This document shows positions 15,848 through 23,677 of a stretch of DNA of 64,000 nt, piece by piece; position 1 is the stretch's first letter; each line of letters starts with the position of its first letter. The translations under genes were made by a program, and so were the position numbers. Below the pieces are notes generated by a model. It saw only the letters and a list, made by a program, of their open reading frames with translations. It was not told the DNA's origin and did no database searches. The stretch is from Bradyrhizobium sp. CB3481 (lineage in GTDB: Bacteria > Pseudomonadota > Alphaproteobacteria > Rhizobiales > Xanthobacteraceae), in contig NZ_CP121647.1 of NCBI RefSeq assembly GCF_029714305.1, positions 6,654,501 through 6,718,500 on the forward strand. The letters are read 5' to 3'.

Positions 15848-16351
15848 ATGTCCTTTTACGACGCCTCCGTGCCCGCCTTCCTGCAGATTCTCGGCAGCCT
15901 TTCCGGCCTGCTCACGAAAGCGGACGCGCATTGCAAGGCAAAGAACATCCAGCCCGAGGCGTTGCTGAATGCGCGGCTTTACCCCGACATGTATCCGCTG
16001 ACACGGCAGGTGCAGACGGCCTGCGACTTCGCCATGAAGACTTGCGCGCGGCTCACCGGCAGCGAGGTGCCACAGACGCCGGACACCGAAAAGAGTTTTG
16101 AAGAATTGCAGCAGCGGATCGCGAAGACAATCGACTATGTGAAGGCGTTCAAGCCGGCGCAGTTCGACGGCGGCGATACGCGGGATGTCACCTTCCCGAT
16201 CGGCCCGAGCAACACCATGACGCTGAAGGGCCAGCAATATCTCACCGGGTTCGCGTTTCCGAATTTCTATTTCCACGCCGCCACCGCGCACGGCATCCTG
16301 CGCCATAATGGCGTCGAGATCGGCAAGCGGGATTTTCTCGGCGTGAGGTAA
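15848..16351 (+). CDS. DUF1993 family protein
   Basis: The 167-residue protein matches the DUF1993 family along its whole length: LLTKADAHCKAKNIQPEALL near the start, a central YPLTRQVQTACDFA and a C-terminal segment FPNFYFHAATAHGILRHNGV. The family is related to DinB-like bundles and has no proven function. The start at 15848 (MSFYDASV) fits the family; the frame extends upstream only through repeat sequence. It converges on the HD-domain gene with only three bases between the stops. Confidence 0.88.
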   Translation: MSFYDASVPAFLQILGSLSGLLTKADAHCKAKNIQPEALLNARLYPDMYPLTRQVQTACDFAMKTCARLTGSEVPQTPDTEKSFEELQQRIAKTIDYVKAFKPAQFDGGDTRDVTFPIGPSNTMTLKGQQYLTGFAFPNFYFHAATAHGILRHNGVEIGKRDFLGVR

Positions 16352-16354
16352 TCC

Positions 16355-16900
16355 TCAGCGCAGCGATGCCAGCTCGCGCGCGAGGTTGGCGCGGGCCTTC
16401 TGGTCGTATTTCGCGGCGAACGCCGGATCGGGAAAGATCACCGGCCTTGCCGCGAAATGGCCGAGCACCTTCGCGCGGCCGGCGCGATAGTCGGCCTCCG
16501 GCACATGGATGAACTCCTGCCGGATCGCGGCGGCGTAAGCGTCGTAGCGTGCGGGCTCGCTGCCGAGAATGCTGAGGTCGATCGAGATCAGGATAGCGCC
16601 GAGCCGGTCGCCAGGCTTCACGTCGTGCGTTTTGGTCAGGCAGATCAGGCGGCCGACCTCCGCGGCGATGTCAGCGCGGACATGCTGTTCGGCAAGCTCA
16701 GCGCTGCGCTCCTCATTGTCGGCGCGCGTCGCGTCGTAGACGATGTCGTGCCAGCAGATCGCCTCGGTGAGGATTTCGCGCTCGCGCGCCGAAACATCGT
16801 CGATGCGCGCGAGCGCGGCAAGGCAGTCTTCGATGTGAGCGAGGTTGTGGTAGTGGCGGCCGGGGGCGGTGTAGGCCGCAATGAGATCTTCGCGGGTCAT
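16355..16900 (-). CDS. Predicted HD-superfamily metal-dependent phosphohydrolase
   Basis: The 181-residue protein shows the COG4339-type layout: RHYHNLAHIEDCL near residues 15-27, the HD pair in AICWHDIVYDA near 49-59, and NEERSAELAEQH after it. These histidines and aspartates would bind the metal. The substrate is unknown. The start at 16900 has GGAGAC eight bases upstream. A family E2 repeat separates it from the next gene on the same strand. Confidence 0.85.
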   Translation of the reverse strand: MTREDLIAAYTAPGRHYHNLAHIEDCLAALARIDDVSAREREILTEAICWHDIVYDATRADNEERSAELAEQHVRADIAAEVGRLICLTKTHDVKPGDRLGAILISIDLSILGSEPARYDAYAAAIRQEFIHVPEADYRAGRAKVLGHFAARPVIFPDPAFAAKYDQKARANLARELASLR

Positions 16901-16924
16901 TGGCTGTCTCCGGAAGACGCGGCG

Positions 16925-17019
16925 CCGTAGGGTGGGCAGAGCGCGGCGTGCCACCCATCTCGCGGCTCGATCGGGGAGGCATGGTGGGCACGTCGCTTCG
17001 CTCCTCTGCCCACCCTACG
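16925..17019. repeat. Palindromic intergenic repeat, family E2 copy 2
   Basis: CCGTAGGGTGGGCAGAGCGC on the left and CTCTGCCCACCCTACG on the right form the outer stem; the centre differs from the other copies. Confidence 0.85.
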
Positions 17020-17034
17020 AGACCCGCCCAAGAC

Positions 17035-17475
17035 CTAACGCATCGTGATGGCGAGACCGCTGAGATCCGCGTTCGCCATCAATCCCACCTGATGCCCGGT
17101 CAATTCCAGCACCGCGCCCTTCTGGTTGGTCAAGACGATCGCACGCGCGCCGCGGCCAACCGCGAGGCCGGCGCCGGCCGCGCCGTAGACGCCGGCGACA
17201 TCGGAGGGGCGCCAGATGTTGCTGACGCGGCCGCGCAAAATCGTCTTCGAGCCGCCGAACACAAAACCGTAGTCGAGGCCGCCGGTCGAAAGCGCGTAGC
17301 GCCGGCCGTGGAAATCCAGCACCCCGCTGCCGCCGGAGCCGCCGATCACCCAGCCTGCCTTGTAGATCGTGAGCTGCACGAAACCTTCGTCGGCCTGCGC
17401 GGCGGAGGACAGGCTGACGCCCGCAAAGGCCGCAAGCGCGAGCACGGCGGCACGGAGGGCGGATGGCATCTTCAT
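17035..17475 (-). CDS. Exported beta-rich protein resembling the EipA/DUF1134 family
   Basis: The 146-residue product has a signal peptide (about 1-27, ending AAQA) and a Gly-rich mature domain: GWVIGGSGGSGVLDFHGRRY, then GLDYGFVFGG, then GVYGAAGAGLAVGRGA. The order of these blocks recalls EipA-type envelope proteins of alphaproteobacteria (DUF1134), although it is shorter than those. A role in the envelope is therefore inferred only. GGAG lies nine bases before the ATG at 17475; a second in-frame ATG at 17469 is possible. Confidence 0.65.
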   Translation of the reverse strand: MKMPSALRAAVLALAAFAGVSLSSAAQADEGFVQLTIYKAGWVIGGSGGSGVLDFHGRRYALSTGGLDYGFVFGGSKTILRGRVSNIWRPSDVAGVYGAAGAGLAVGRGARAIVLTNQKGAVLELTGHQVGLMANADLSGLAITMR

Positions 17476-17790
17476 GGATAGTTTCTCCAGGGAATTGGCG
17501 GCCTGCGGCGCCGATTGAGTCGTGACGAACCGATTGTACCCCATCAGCGATAGGGGAAAAGCGCATTGATGCCCCTGTCGCACGGCGTGCCACGGCGGGC
17601 ATGACACAATTTCATCAAATTCTGCCGCCTGCTGGCGAAAAAATCTCCACATGAACGCATGAAAATCAGCGCGCCTGTGAACTGCATTACCTTTACTGCC
17701 ATCATCTTGCGCTAGTCATTCGCGCGGCAATTACCCCTCGCGATCGTTCCGCATCGCACCTTTCCCAGAGCTCGGCGGGTCGCATGGCGC

Positions 17791-17824
17791 CGCGCCGCTG
17801 CCTTTCCAGCGAGGCAGCGGCGCG
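17791..17824. promoter_or_regulatory. Perfect 13-base-pair hairpin upstream of the RidA-family gene
   Basis: Within the 385-base gap 17476-17860 the only structure I see is this stem (17791-17803 with 17812-17824, eight-base loop), 36 bases before the RidA ATG. It could be a 5' leader hairpin or the terminator of something upstream; no T tract follows. Confidence 0.5.
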
Positions 17825-17860
17825 TTAGGTTTAGGGCCCACGCGCCACCGAAGGTGTCCC

Positions 17861-18250
17861 ATGCCAAAGATCCAGCATTTTGCGCCGCCCGCCGGGATCA
17901 AGTCCCCGCCGCTCTCCTTCGCAACCCGTGTCGGCGACTTGCTGTTCGTCTCGGGCATTCCGGGCTTTGACGACAAGGGCGCGCTGGCGGATGGGTTCGA
18001 GGCGCAGTTCGGCTTCGTCGTCGCCAACATCAAGCGCGTGCTCGACGAAGCAGGCGCGACGTTCCGCGATCTCGTCAAGGTCAACGTTCTGCTGACGCGC
18101 GCCTCCGACGTCGCCACGATGAATACCCTCTATGCGTCGGCGTTCGGACCGGCGCCCTACCCCGCCCGCACCACCTGCGTGGTGCAGGCGCTGCCTGATC
18201 CGAAGATGCTGATCGAGATCGAATGCGTGGCGCAGATTTCCGGGCGATAA
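17861..18250 (+). CDS. RidA (YjgF/YER057c/UK114) family protein
   Basis: The 129-residue protein has the family hallmarks: an N-terminal GDLLFVSGIPG, a central FRDLVKVNVLLTRASD, then PYPARTTCVV with the arginine that binds the substrate carboxylate, and a terminal LIEIECVA. RidA-type proteins hydrolyse reactive enamine/imine intermediates of amino-acid metabolism; many paralogues exist, so the exact substrate is open. AAGGTG lies a few bases before the ATG. It stands alone. Confidence 0.9.
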   Translation: MPKIQHFAPPAGIKSPPLSFATRVGDLLFVSGIPGFDDKGALADGFEAQFGFVVANIKRVLDEAGATFRDLVKVNVLLTRASDVATMNTLYASAFGPAPYPARTTCVVQALPDPKMLIEIECVAQISGR

Positions 18251-18299
18251 TCCACGCGGGCGGTCGGCCGCTGAAGATTGCGCCGGACCGTTCCAACAC

Positions 18300-19121
18300 T
18301 CAGGCCACAGCCACGATCACATGTGCCTGTATCTTGGCGGTAACCTCGCCGCTGCCATGCCGGTCTGCAATCGCGGATGCGGCGTAGTCGGTGGCCGCTT
18401 GAAGTTTTCCCGCGTCTCTCGCCTCGATTTCATTGCGAAGAACCGTTCCCTGACAATAGGCAACGGCCGGGATGCGCGGCGAGGATGCGCGGCTTTGTTC
18501 GGCTCTGGTCTCGATCACCACGCGGGAGAAACCTGCGCCTTCCAGTTCGCGACGGATCAACGCCGTATCGTGGTAGCCGTGCGGCGTGCGCGCCAGGAAG
18601 CGCGGCGGATCATCCGGAAAAATCCTTGCCAGCGCATTCGTCACATCATCCGCAAATACATTCTCCTCGATGCGATCCCATACGTTGAACAGAAGATGTC
18701 CTCCTGGTTTCAGGACCCGCTTGGCTTCGCGGTAGGCAGCCGGGCGGTCGGGAAAGAACATCGCGCCGAACTGACAACAAACGAGATCGAAGGCCGCGTT
18801 TTCAAACGGCAGCGCCAGCGCATCGGCTTGTCGCCATTCGATGCGATTGTCCGGGCCTTGTCGCGACGCAGCGTAGTCGAGCATCGGCTGGTTGAGATCG
18901 GTCACGACATAACGCGCGCCCGAGGACAGTTTTGGCGCCAATGCGCGGGTGACAACCCCTGTGCCTGCGGCGATCTCCAGAACGGCGGTTGGCGCGAAGG
19001 ACGCGGCGCGTCGCGCGAGATCCGCGGCAAACGACTCGAAAATCAACGGCACCATATAGCGGTCGTAGTTTTCCGGGATCGAGTCCGCGAACACCTTGTC
19101 CGTTTCCAGCATTGCTGTCAC
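18300..19121 (-). CDS. Class I SAM-dependent methyltransferase
   Basis: The 273-residue protein has a standard Rossmann methyltransferase domain: motif I VLEIAAGTGVVT near residues 46-57, acidic loop VTDLNQPML, motif with QADALALPFENAAFDLVCC, and RVLKPGGHLLFNVWD. The acceptor is not predictable; UbiE/COQ5-like layout suggests a small molecule. The start could be 19121 or the fourth codon (MLETDK). The next gene downstream on the opposite strand converges on it. Confidence 0.85.
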   Translation of the reverse strand: MTAMLETDKVFADSIPENYDRYMVPLIFESFAADLARRAASFAPTAVLEIAAGTGVVTRALAPKLSSGARYVVTDLNQPMLDYAASRQGPDNRIEWRQADALALPFENAAFDLVCCQFGAMFFPDRPAAYREAKRVLKPGGHLLFNVWDRIEENVFADDVTNALARIFPDDPPRFLARTPHGYHDTALIRRELEGAGFSRVVIETRAEQSRASSPRIPAVAYCQGTVLRNEIEARDAGKLQAATDYAASAIADRHGSGEVTAKIQAHVIVAVA

Positions 19122-19192
19122 CCACCGTCCAGTTGATGGTGCACAAGACTAGCACAAAATTCTGCTTTGGGTCGTTTCCGACTCCACTAGCC

Positions 19193-19738
19193 TCAAGGCT
19201 TCGGCATGGTTTCCCTCAGCGTGTCGCTGACGAAATTGGCGGCGTGGCGATAGGCGGCGTCGTTGTCGCCGCGAAACGTCACCGTCCGCCGCATCAGGAG
19301 CTTCTCCGCTTCGAGATCGAGCAGCTGGATCTCGCCCCATTGCACCAGCGTGCTCATCTTGCGGATGCCGCCATAGACCACGAGGCGCGCGCCGGCCTTG
19401 CGCGCGGCGGCGATGAAGAGATTCTGCGACATGCTGGTGGCGGTGCAGGGATGATCGGGGCATTCGATGCTGACCACGCGGTAGCCGCCTTGTGCCGAAA
19501 TGTTGTCGCGCAGCAATGCTGCAAACGATGCGACGCGGGCGCGGTGCTCCGCGCTCTGGTCCACCACTTCACCCGATGTGTCGAAATAATCGAAATCCGC
19601 GACCGCCACCGCGATCGGCGCAGCCGCCGGCAATCGGCCCGCTGCAAACAACAATGCAACGACCGTGCACAACATTGTCAGCACGGCGCTTGCGCGGCTG
19701 CGCCAGCGTGACGCGCACCATGAGTTTGTGTCTTGCAT
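19193..19738 (-). CDS. DUF2380 family exported protein
   Basis: The 181-residue product has a basic N-terminus followed by a hydrophobic stretch (about 18-40), which predicts a signal peptide or anchor. The mature domain opens with AVADFDYFDTSGEV, continues with HRARVASFAALLRDNI and has a two-cysteine segment CPDHPC; this is the DUF2380 pattern. Family members are annotated as predicted secreted proteins without known role. Orientation is away from the following small exported gene. Confidence 0.8.
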   Translation of the reverse strand: MQDTNSWCASRWRSRASAVLTMLCTVVALLFAAGRLPAAAPIAVAVADFDYFDTSGEVVDQSAEHRARVASFAALLRDNISAQGGYRVVSIECPDHPCTATSMSQNLFIAAARKAGARLVVYGGIRKMSTLVQWGEIQLLDLEAEKLLMRRTVTFRGDNDAAYRHAANFVSDTLRETMPKP

Positions 19739-19912
19739 TGTGGCTGGCCTCCTACGCCCGATGCCGGCATCGCTTCACCGCCGAATTGTAGCAGCGCGTA
19801 AGGAATTCGCTAACCCATTCGACCGTTCCCGGCTTTGAACCTTCCCGCGTGGCCCGCTACTCAAGGGGTAACCGGGCGCCAAGGCCCCGCGTTCAAAACT
19901 GGAGATTTGAAG

Positions 19913-20167
19913 ATGCGTCGTATTTTTGGCTTTTGCGCCGTTGCCGCGATTGGTTTCACTGCCCTTGCCGCCTCGAGCCCGGCAAACGCCGCCTATCATT
20001 TGATCCGCTGGCAGGATACCGGCTTCTGCCAGATCTGGGACCAGAACATCCCGACCGCGCCGTATCCCGGCAACTACAGCGTGATCGTCGGCTCGGAAGT
20101 GCCGACCTTCGTCGACGCGCTGGTGTTCAAGGACGGCATGCTGCGGAGCGGCGCCTGCGCGTTCTGA
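19913..20167 (+). CDS. Tiny exported protein, first of a tandem paralogous pair
   Basis: The 84-residue product has a signal peptide (about 1-27, ending ANA). The mature part, YHLIRWQDTGFCQIWDQNIP, is followed by a region with PTFVDALVFKDGML and a terminal GACAF; two cysteines could form a disulfide. The start is set by GGAG eight bases upstream. The gene at 20461-20712 encodes a clear paralogue with the same cysteine and tryptophan spacing. A family C repeat lies between this stop and its terminator at 20293-20324. The function is unknown. Confidence 0.75.
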   Translation: MRRIFGFCAVAAIGFTALAASSPANAAYHLIRWQDTGFCQIWDQNIPTAPYPGNYSVIVGSEVPTFVDALVFKDGMLRSGACAF

Positions 20168-20173
20168 GCTTTG

Positions 20174-20276
20174 ATCCTCATGGTGAGGAGGCGCGCAAGC
20201 GCCGTCTCGAACCATGCGGCACCATTGGTGCCATTCATCCTTCGAGACGTCGCTTCGCGCCTCCTCAGGATGAGGT
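20174..20276. repeat. Palindromic intergenic repeat, family C copy 2
   Basis: ATCCTCATGGTGAGGAGGCG on the left pairs with GCGCCTCCTCAGGATGAGG on the right; GTCTCGAACCAT and CATTCATCCTTCGAGAC form the inner part. It lies between the stop codon at 20167 and the T-tailed hairpin of the same transcript, so it is transcribed. Confidence 0.9.
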
Positions 20277-20292
20277 CTAACATCTGAAAGCG

Positions 20293-20324
20293 GCCGGCGC
20301 GGGGATGACGCGCCGGCTTTTTTT
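20293..20324 (+). terminator. Rho-independent terminator of the first micro-paralogue
   Basis: A perfect nine-base GC stem (20293-20301 with 20309-20317) is followed directly by seven T residues (20318-20324). Confidence 0.9.
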
Positions 20325-20460
20325 CATGCGCTGCTTTGAACCAATCACGCATCGGTGACAACAAAGGGATGCCCGGCCATCCCCGACCGGGAGCCCGCTC
20401 CCTTAAATCTCCCCCTTGCGGAGCGCGGCCGCGCATTTCCATGACAGGAGTATTTTGCCC

Positions 20461-20712
20461 ATGCTTCGCCTCACTGCCCTTGCCGCCACGGCCAGCCTCG
20501 CCCTCACCGCTGTCGTCGCGACCAGCCCTGCTGAAGCCGCCTTTCATCTGATCCGCTGGGAAGGCACCGGTGTCTGCCAGGTCTGGGACCAGAGCATTCC
20601 GACCAAGCCGATCCCGTCGAACTACAGGACCGTCAGCAAGCCGGTTCCGACATTCGCCGCGGCGCTCGCCGTGAAGGACGGCATGCTCAAGAAGGGTAAC
20701 TGCAAGCTGTAA
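20461..20712 (+). CDS. Tiny exported protein, second of the tandem paralogous pair
   Basis: The 83-residue product has a signal peptide (about 1-26, ending AEA) and a mature domain FHLIRWEGTGVCQVWDQSIP, then PTFAAALAVKDGMLKKGNC near the end. It aligns over its whole mature length with the protein at 19913-20167; conserved features are HLIRW, TGxCQxWDQxIP, the PTF-A-AL block and KDGML. AGGAG lies ten bases before the ATG. The two genes have separate regulatory regions, since a strong terminator divides them. Confidence 0.78.
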   Translation: MLRLTALAATASLALTAVVATSPAEAAFHLIRWEGTGVCQVWDQSIPTKPIPSNYRTVSKPVPTFAAALAVKDGMLKKGNCKL

Positions 20713-20725
20713 TCGTTTCGTAGTG

Positions 20726-20821
20726 CGCAGGGTGGGCAAAGGCGCGCAGCGCCGTGCCCACCAACTTCTTGCACCACTGTTGATGCATGGTGGGCACGCT
20801 TCGCTTTGCCCCACCCTACGA
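20726..20821. repeat. Palindromic intergenic repeat, family E2 copy 3
   Basis: GCGCAGGGTGGGCAAAGGCG on the left and TTTGCCCCACCCTACG on the right form an imperfect outer stem, with inner GTGCCCACCA and ATGGTGGGCAC. It separates the micro-paralogue from the SDR-P450 unit. Confidence 0.8.
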
Positions 20822-20900
20822 CACCGCCGCAGTCGTTCCACCTTGTACTACCCGATGCGCTTGCTATCCTCCGGCAAAACCAAGCAAGAGGAAACGCGCC

Positions 20901-21668
20901 ATGCCCCTTCTCGAAAATCACATCGCCGTCGTCACCGGCGCAGGCTCCGGCATCGGGCGTGCGATCGCGATCGGCTATGCCCGCGAGGGTGCGCGCGTCG
21001 TGCTGCTCGACCGCGAGGAGAAAGCGGCCGCCGAGGCTGCGCAGGAAATCCGCAGCGCCGGCGGCAAGGCTGACAGCTTTGCCCTCGATGTCGCCAAACG
21101 CGAGGACTGCGTCGCGATGGCGAAGCATGTCGCCAATCAGGTCGGCCAGGTCTCGATCCTCGTCAACAATGCCGGCATCGTCCGCCGTAACGGCATGCTC
21201 GGCGCGGCGGAAGCCGTGATTAGCGATTGGGAAGACATCATCGCGATCAACCTCACCGGCGTCTTCAACGTGACGCACGCGTTCCTTGCGCCCCTACGCG
21301 CCAGCAAGGGCCGCATCGTCAATATCGGCTCGATCCAGTCCTTCGTGCATGTGCGCACGCCGAGCTCGCCCGCCTACACCGCCTCCAAGCACGGCGTGCT
21401 CGGCTTCACCAAGGCGCTCGCCGCCGAGCTCGGCAAGGAAGGCGTGCGCGTCAACGCGATCGGCCCGGGCTTCATCGCAACACCGCTCAACGCCAACGCC
21501 CGCGCCAACAATCCGGACCTCGTGAAGACATTCATGGATCACACGCCGCTCGGCCGCGCCGGAACCGCGGAGGACATCGTCGGTCCCGCGATCTTCCTCG
21601 CCTCCGATCTCTCGGCCTATGTCTCCGGCTCGATCGTGATGGTCGACGGCGGCTACCGGGCGGTGTGA
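20901..21668 (+). CDS. Short-chain dehydrogenase/reductase (classical SDR)
   Basis: The 255-residue enzyme has the NAD(P)-binding TGAGSGIG at 12-19, NNAG at 89-92, catalytic Ser144, Tyr159 and Lys163 (YTASK), and a C-terminal VSGSIVMVDGGY. An acidic residue after the second strand (LLDREE) favours NAD(H). AGAGGAAA precedes the ATG at 20901; the longer frame from 20787 runs through a repeat. The stop is three bases before the P450 ATG, so the two are surely co-expressed and may act on the same alcohol/ketone substrate. Confidence 0.92.
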   Translation: MPLLENHIAVVTGAGSGIGRAIAIGYAREGARVVLLDREEKAAAEAAQEIRSAGGKADSFALDVAKREDCVAMAKHVANQVGQVSILVNNAGIVRRNGMLGAAEAVISDWEDIIAINLTGVFNVTHAFLAPLRASKGRIVNIGSIQSFVHVRTPSSPAYTASKHGVLGFTKALAAELGKEGVRVNAIGPGFIATPLNANARANNPDLVKTFMDHTPLGRAGTAEDIVGPAIFLASDLSAYVSGSIVMVDGGYRAV

Positions 21669-21671
21669 ACC

Positions 21672-22844
21672 ATGTCCAACGCCCCGCATTTCGACATCGA
21701 CGTCCCCTCGTTCTGGGCCGATCCCTATCCAGCGCTGGCGAAGATGCGCAAGGAGGCACCGATCGCCTTCGTGCCGCAGCTCGGCTCGACCGTGTTCACC
21801 CGACGCGACGATATCTTCACCCAGGAGAAGCGCATCGACGTGTTCTCCTCGCACCAGCCGAACGGCCTGATGAACCTGCTGATGGGCCACAACATGATGC
21901 GCAAGGACGGCGACGCGCACATGAGCGAGCGGCAGGCGATGTTTCCGGCGGTCTCGCCGCGCACGGTGCGCGACACCTGGATCCGGCAGTTTCAGGCCCA
22001 TGCCGATCGCATCCTCGGTGAGCTGGCGCCGACAGGCGAAGCCGACCTCTGCAAGGCGTTCGCGCTGCCGCTGTCGGCCGAATGCCTGAAGGACATCACC
22101 GGGCTGACCAACATGCGCTACCAGGACATGGACGCATGGTCGCAGGCGATGATCGACGGCATTGCCAACTACACCGGCAACGAGGAGGTCGAGGCGCGCT
22201 GCCACGCCGCCACAGCGGGCATCGATGCCGCGATCGACGACATGATTCCGGTCGTCAGGAAGCACCCGAACACCTCGATCCTGAGCGTATTGCTGGCGGC
22301 CGGCCAGAACATGGAAAGCGTCCGCGCCAACATCAAGCTTGCGATATCGGGCGGGCAGAACGAACCGCGCGATGCGATCTCGGGCGCGACCTGGGCGCTA
22401 TTGACCCATCCCGACCAGTTCGCGCTGGTGCGCGAGGGAAAAGCGAAGTGGATCGACGTGTTCGAGGAATATGCGCGCTGGATCGCGCCGATCCAGATGT
22501 CGCCGCGCCGCGTCGCCAAACCGTGGACGTATGGCGGCATCGATTTCGAGCCGGAGGACCGCGTGTTCTTCATGTTCGGCTCCGCCAACCGCGACGAGGC
22601 CTGCTTTGCCGAGCCTGATAGTTTCGACATCACCCGCGACACCCAGAAGAGCATCGCCTTCGGCGCCGGCCCGCATTATTGCGCCGGCGCCTTCGCCTCC
22701 CGCGCCATGGTCGCCGACGTCGCGCTGCCGAGCCTGTTCGCGCGGCTGAAGGACCTGCGGCTGGACGAACGGGAACCGGTACGGATCGGCGGCTGGGCGT
22801 TCCGCGGCCTACTCAATCTGCCGGTGAAGTGGAACGCCACTTAA
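21672..22844 (+). CDS. Cytochrome P450
   Basis: The 390-residue soluble P450 has ExxR at Glu266-Arg269 and the haem loop FGAGPHYCAGA with ligand Cys337. The I-helix reads SGGQNEPRD at 226-234, so the usual acid-Thr pair that delivers protons to bound dioxygen is replaced by Asn-Glu-Pro. This variant may mean an altered oxygen-activation mechanism or a different kind of substrate assistance. It is translationally close to an SDR upstream; no ferredoxin or reductase gene is adjacent, so electrons must come from elsewhere. Confidence 0.92.
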   Translation: MSNAPHFDIDVPSFWADPYPALAKMRKEAPIAFVPQLGSTVFTRRDDIFTQEKRIDVFSSHQPNGLMNLLMGHNMMRKDGDAHMSERQAMFPAVSPRTVRDTWIRQFQAHADRILGELAPTGEADLCKAFALPLSAECLKDITGLTNMRYQDMDAWSQAMIDGIANYTGNEEVEARCHAATAGIDAAIDDMIPVVRKHPNTSILSVLLAAGQNMESVRANIKLAISGGQNEPRDAISGATWALLTHPDQFALVREGKAKWIDVFEEYARWIAPIQMSPRRVAKPWTYGGIDFEPEDRVFFMFGSANRDEACFAEPDSFDITRDTQKSIAFGAGPHYCAGAFASRAMVADVALPSLFARLKDLRLDEREPVRIGGWAFRGLLNLPVKWNAT

Positions 22845-23017
22845 AGCCAAACAGATCTATGAGCCTCTCGCTGATGTGAAGCCCTGATGGCGCCGATCTC
22901 GATCGGGACTTGAACCTGGCCACGAGGGCTGAAGACTCATTGTCGAGTGGCCCGCATTCTTCTCGAAATGAATCCGGCCTAGTCGAGTTGTGGTTCCCCT
23001 TTTTGGGGGAGAGAGTC

Positions 23018-23191
23018 ATGAATCTTGTCAGCAGCAGTGTTTCGGAATCAGCCATCCGTGACGAATTCAGGTGTCGATGCGGCGCTCGGCCAAAGCTGAT
23101 CCGCAAGATCATGGACTCCCGAAATGGCATGACGGTCCGTATCTTCGAGTGCCAATGCGGCCAGCTCAGCTGGACTGAGGACAAACAGTAA
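23018..23191 (+). CDS. 57-residue protein with two CxC metal-binding pairs
   Basis: The short product has CRCG near residues 18-21 and CQCG near 47-50, which suggests a small zinc ribbon. The start at 23018 is supported by GGGGGAGAG just upstream; the longer frame begins without any signal. No conserved partner is adjacent. Function unknown. Confidence 0.7.
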   Translation: MNLVSSSVSESAIRDEFRCRCGARPKLIRKIMDSRNGMTVRIFECQCGQLSWTEDKQ

Positions 23192-23258
23192 GCTTTCGTG
23201 CGGCGTAACCTGGTTTGGCCGCTCGCCCTTCAACGTCGGCGACAGACATCATGCGAAA

Positions 23259-23278
23259 GCCCGGCGTTTCCGCCGGGC
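23259..23278 (-). terminator. Hairpin with GNRA-type loop downstream of the DUF3606 gene
   Basis: A perfect eight-base stem (23259-23266 with 23271-23278) encloses TTTC, read as GAAA on the minus strand, followed there by TTTC. It is 110 bases beyond the stop at 23388. Confidence 0.4.
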
Positions 23279-23387
23279 GAACGCAAATATACGCTCTTGG
23301 TGAAAGCGGTATCTTGATCCGTCCGGCCCTCGTCGGCTATCCGGGAAAATACTGTCAAATCATCTGGCGAAACGGCGCTGCTGCAGT

Positions 23388-23564
23388 TCAGGAGCGGGCC
23401 AATTCCTTCCGAACCGCCGCGGCCGAGTTGCCGACCTTGTCGACCGCCTTCTGCAACTCCGCATGGGATACGCCAAGCTCTCTCGTCCAGTATTTCAATT
23501 CCCAGCGTTGGTGCATGTTGATCTTGCTGCGGTCGGGCGTGTCCCTCCTGGTCAGGTGATCCAT
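23388..23564 (-). CDS. DUF3606 domain-containing small protein
   Basis: The 58-residue product carries the DUF3606 pattern: SKINMHQRWELKYWTRELGV followed by SHAELQKAVDKVGNSAAAVR. The fold resembles a small helical DNA- or protein-binding domain, but no role is proven. I place the start at 23564 (MDHLTRRD) because GAGGGG lies nine bases upstream. An EcfG-like promoter is at 23652-23677 on the same strand, consistent with stress induction. Confidence 0.85.
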   Translation of the reverse strand: MDHLTRRDTPDRSKINMHQRWELKYWTRELGVSHAELQKAVDKVGNSAAAVRKELARS

Positions 23565-23651
23565 CGCAAACATCCCCTCAATATCCGTCATCATCGCACC
23601 GCCGATCCAGAGCATTTCGAAAAATCTGGCTGCGTAAACTGTGCGAATGAG

Positions 23652-23677
23652 AACGGCTGAGTTGTCCGGCTAGTTCC
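23652..23677 (-). promoter_or_regulatory. EcfG-type promoter candidate for the DUF3606 gene
   Basis: Read on the minus strand, GGAAC (23677-23673) and CGTT (23655-23652) are 17 bases apart. The -35 element overlaps the last codons of the upstream same-strand gene. The start codon of DUF3606 lies about 80 bases downstream. Confidence 0.55.
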
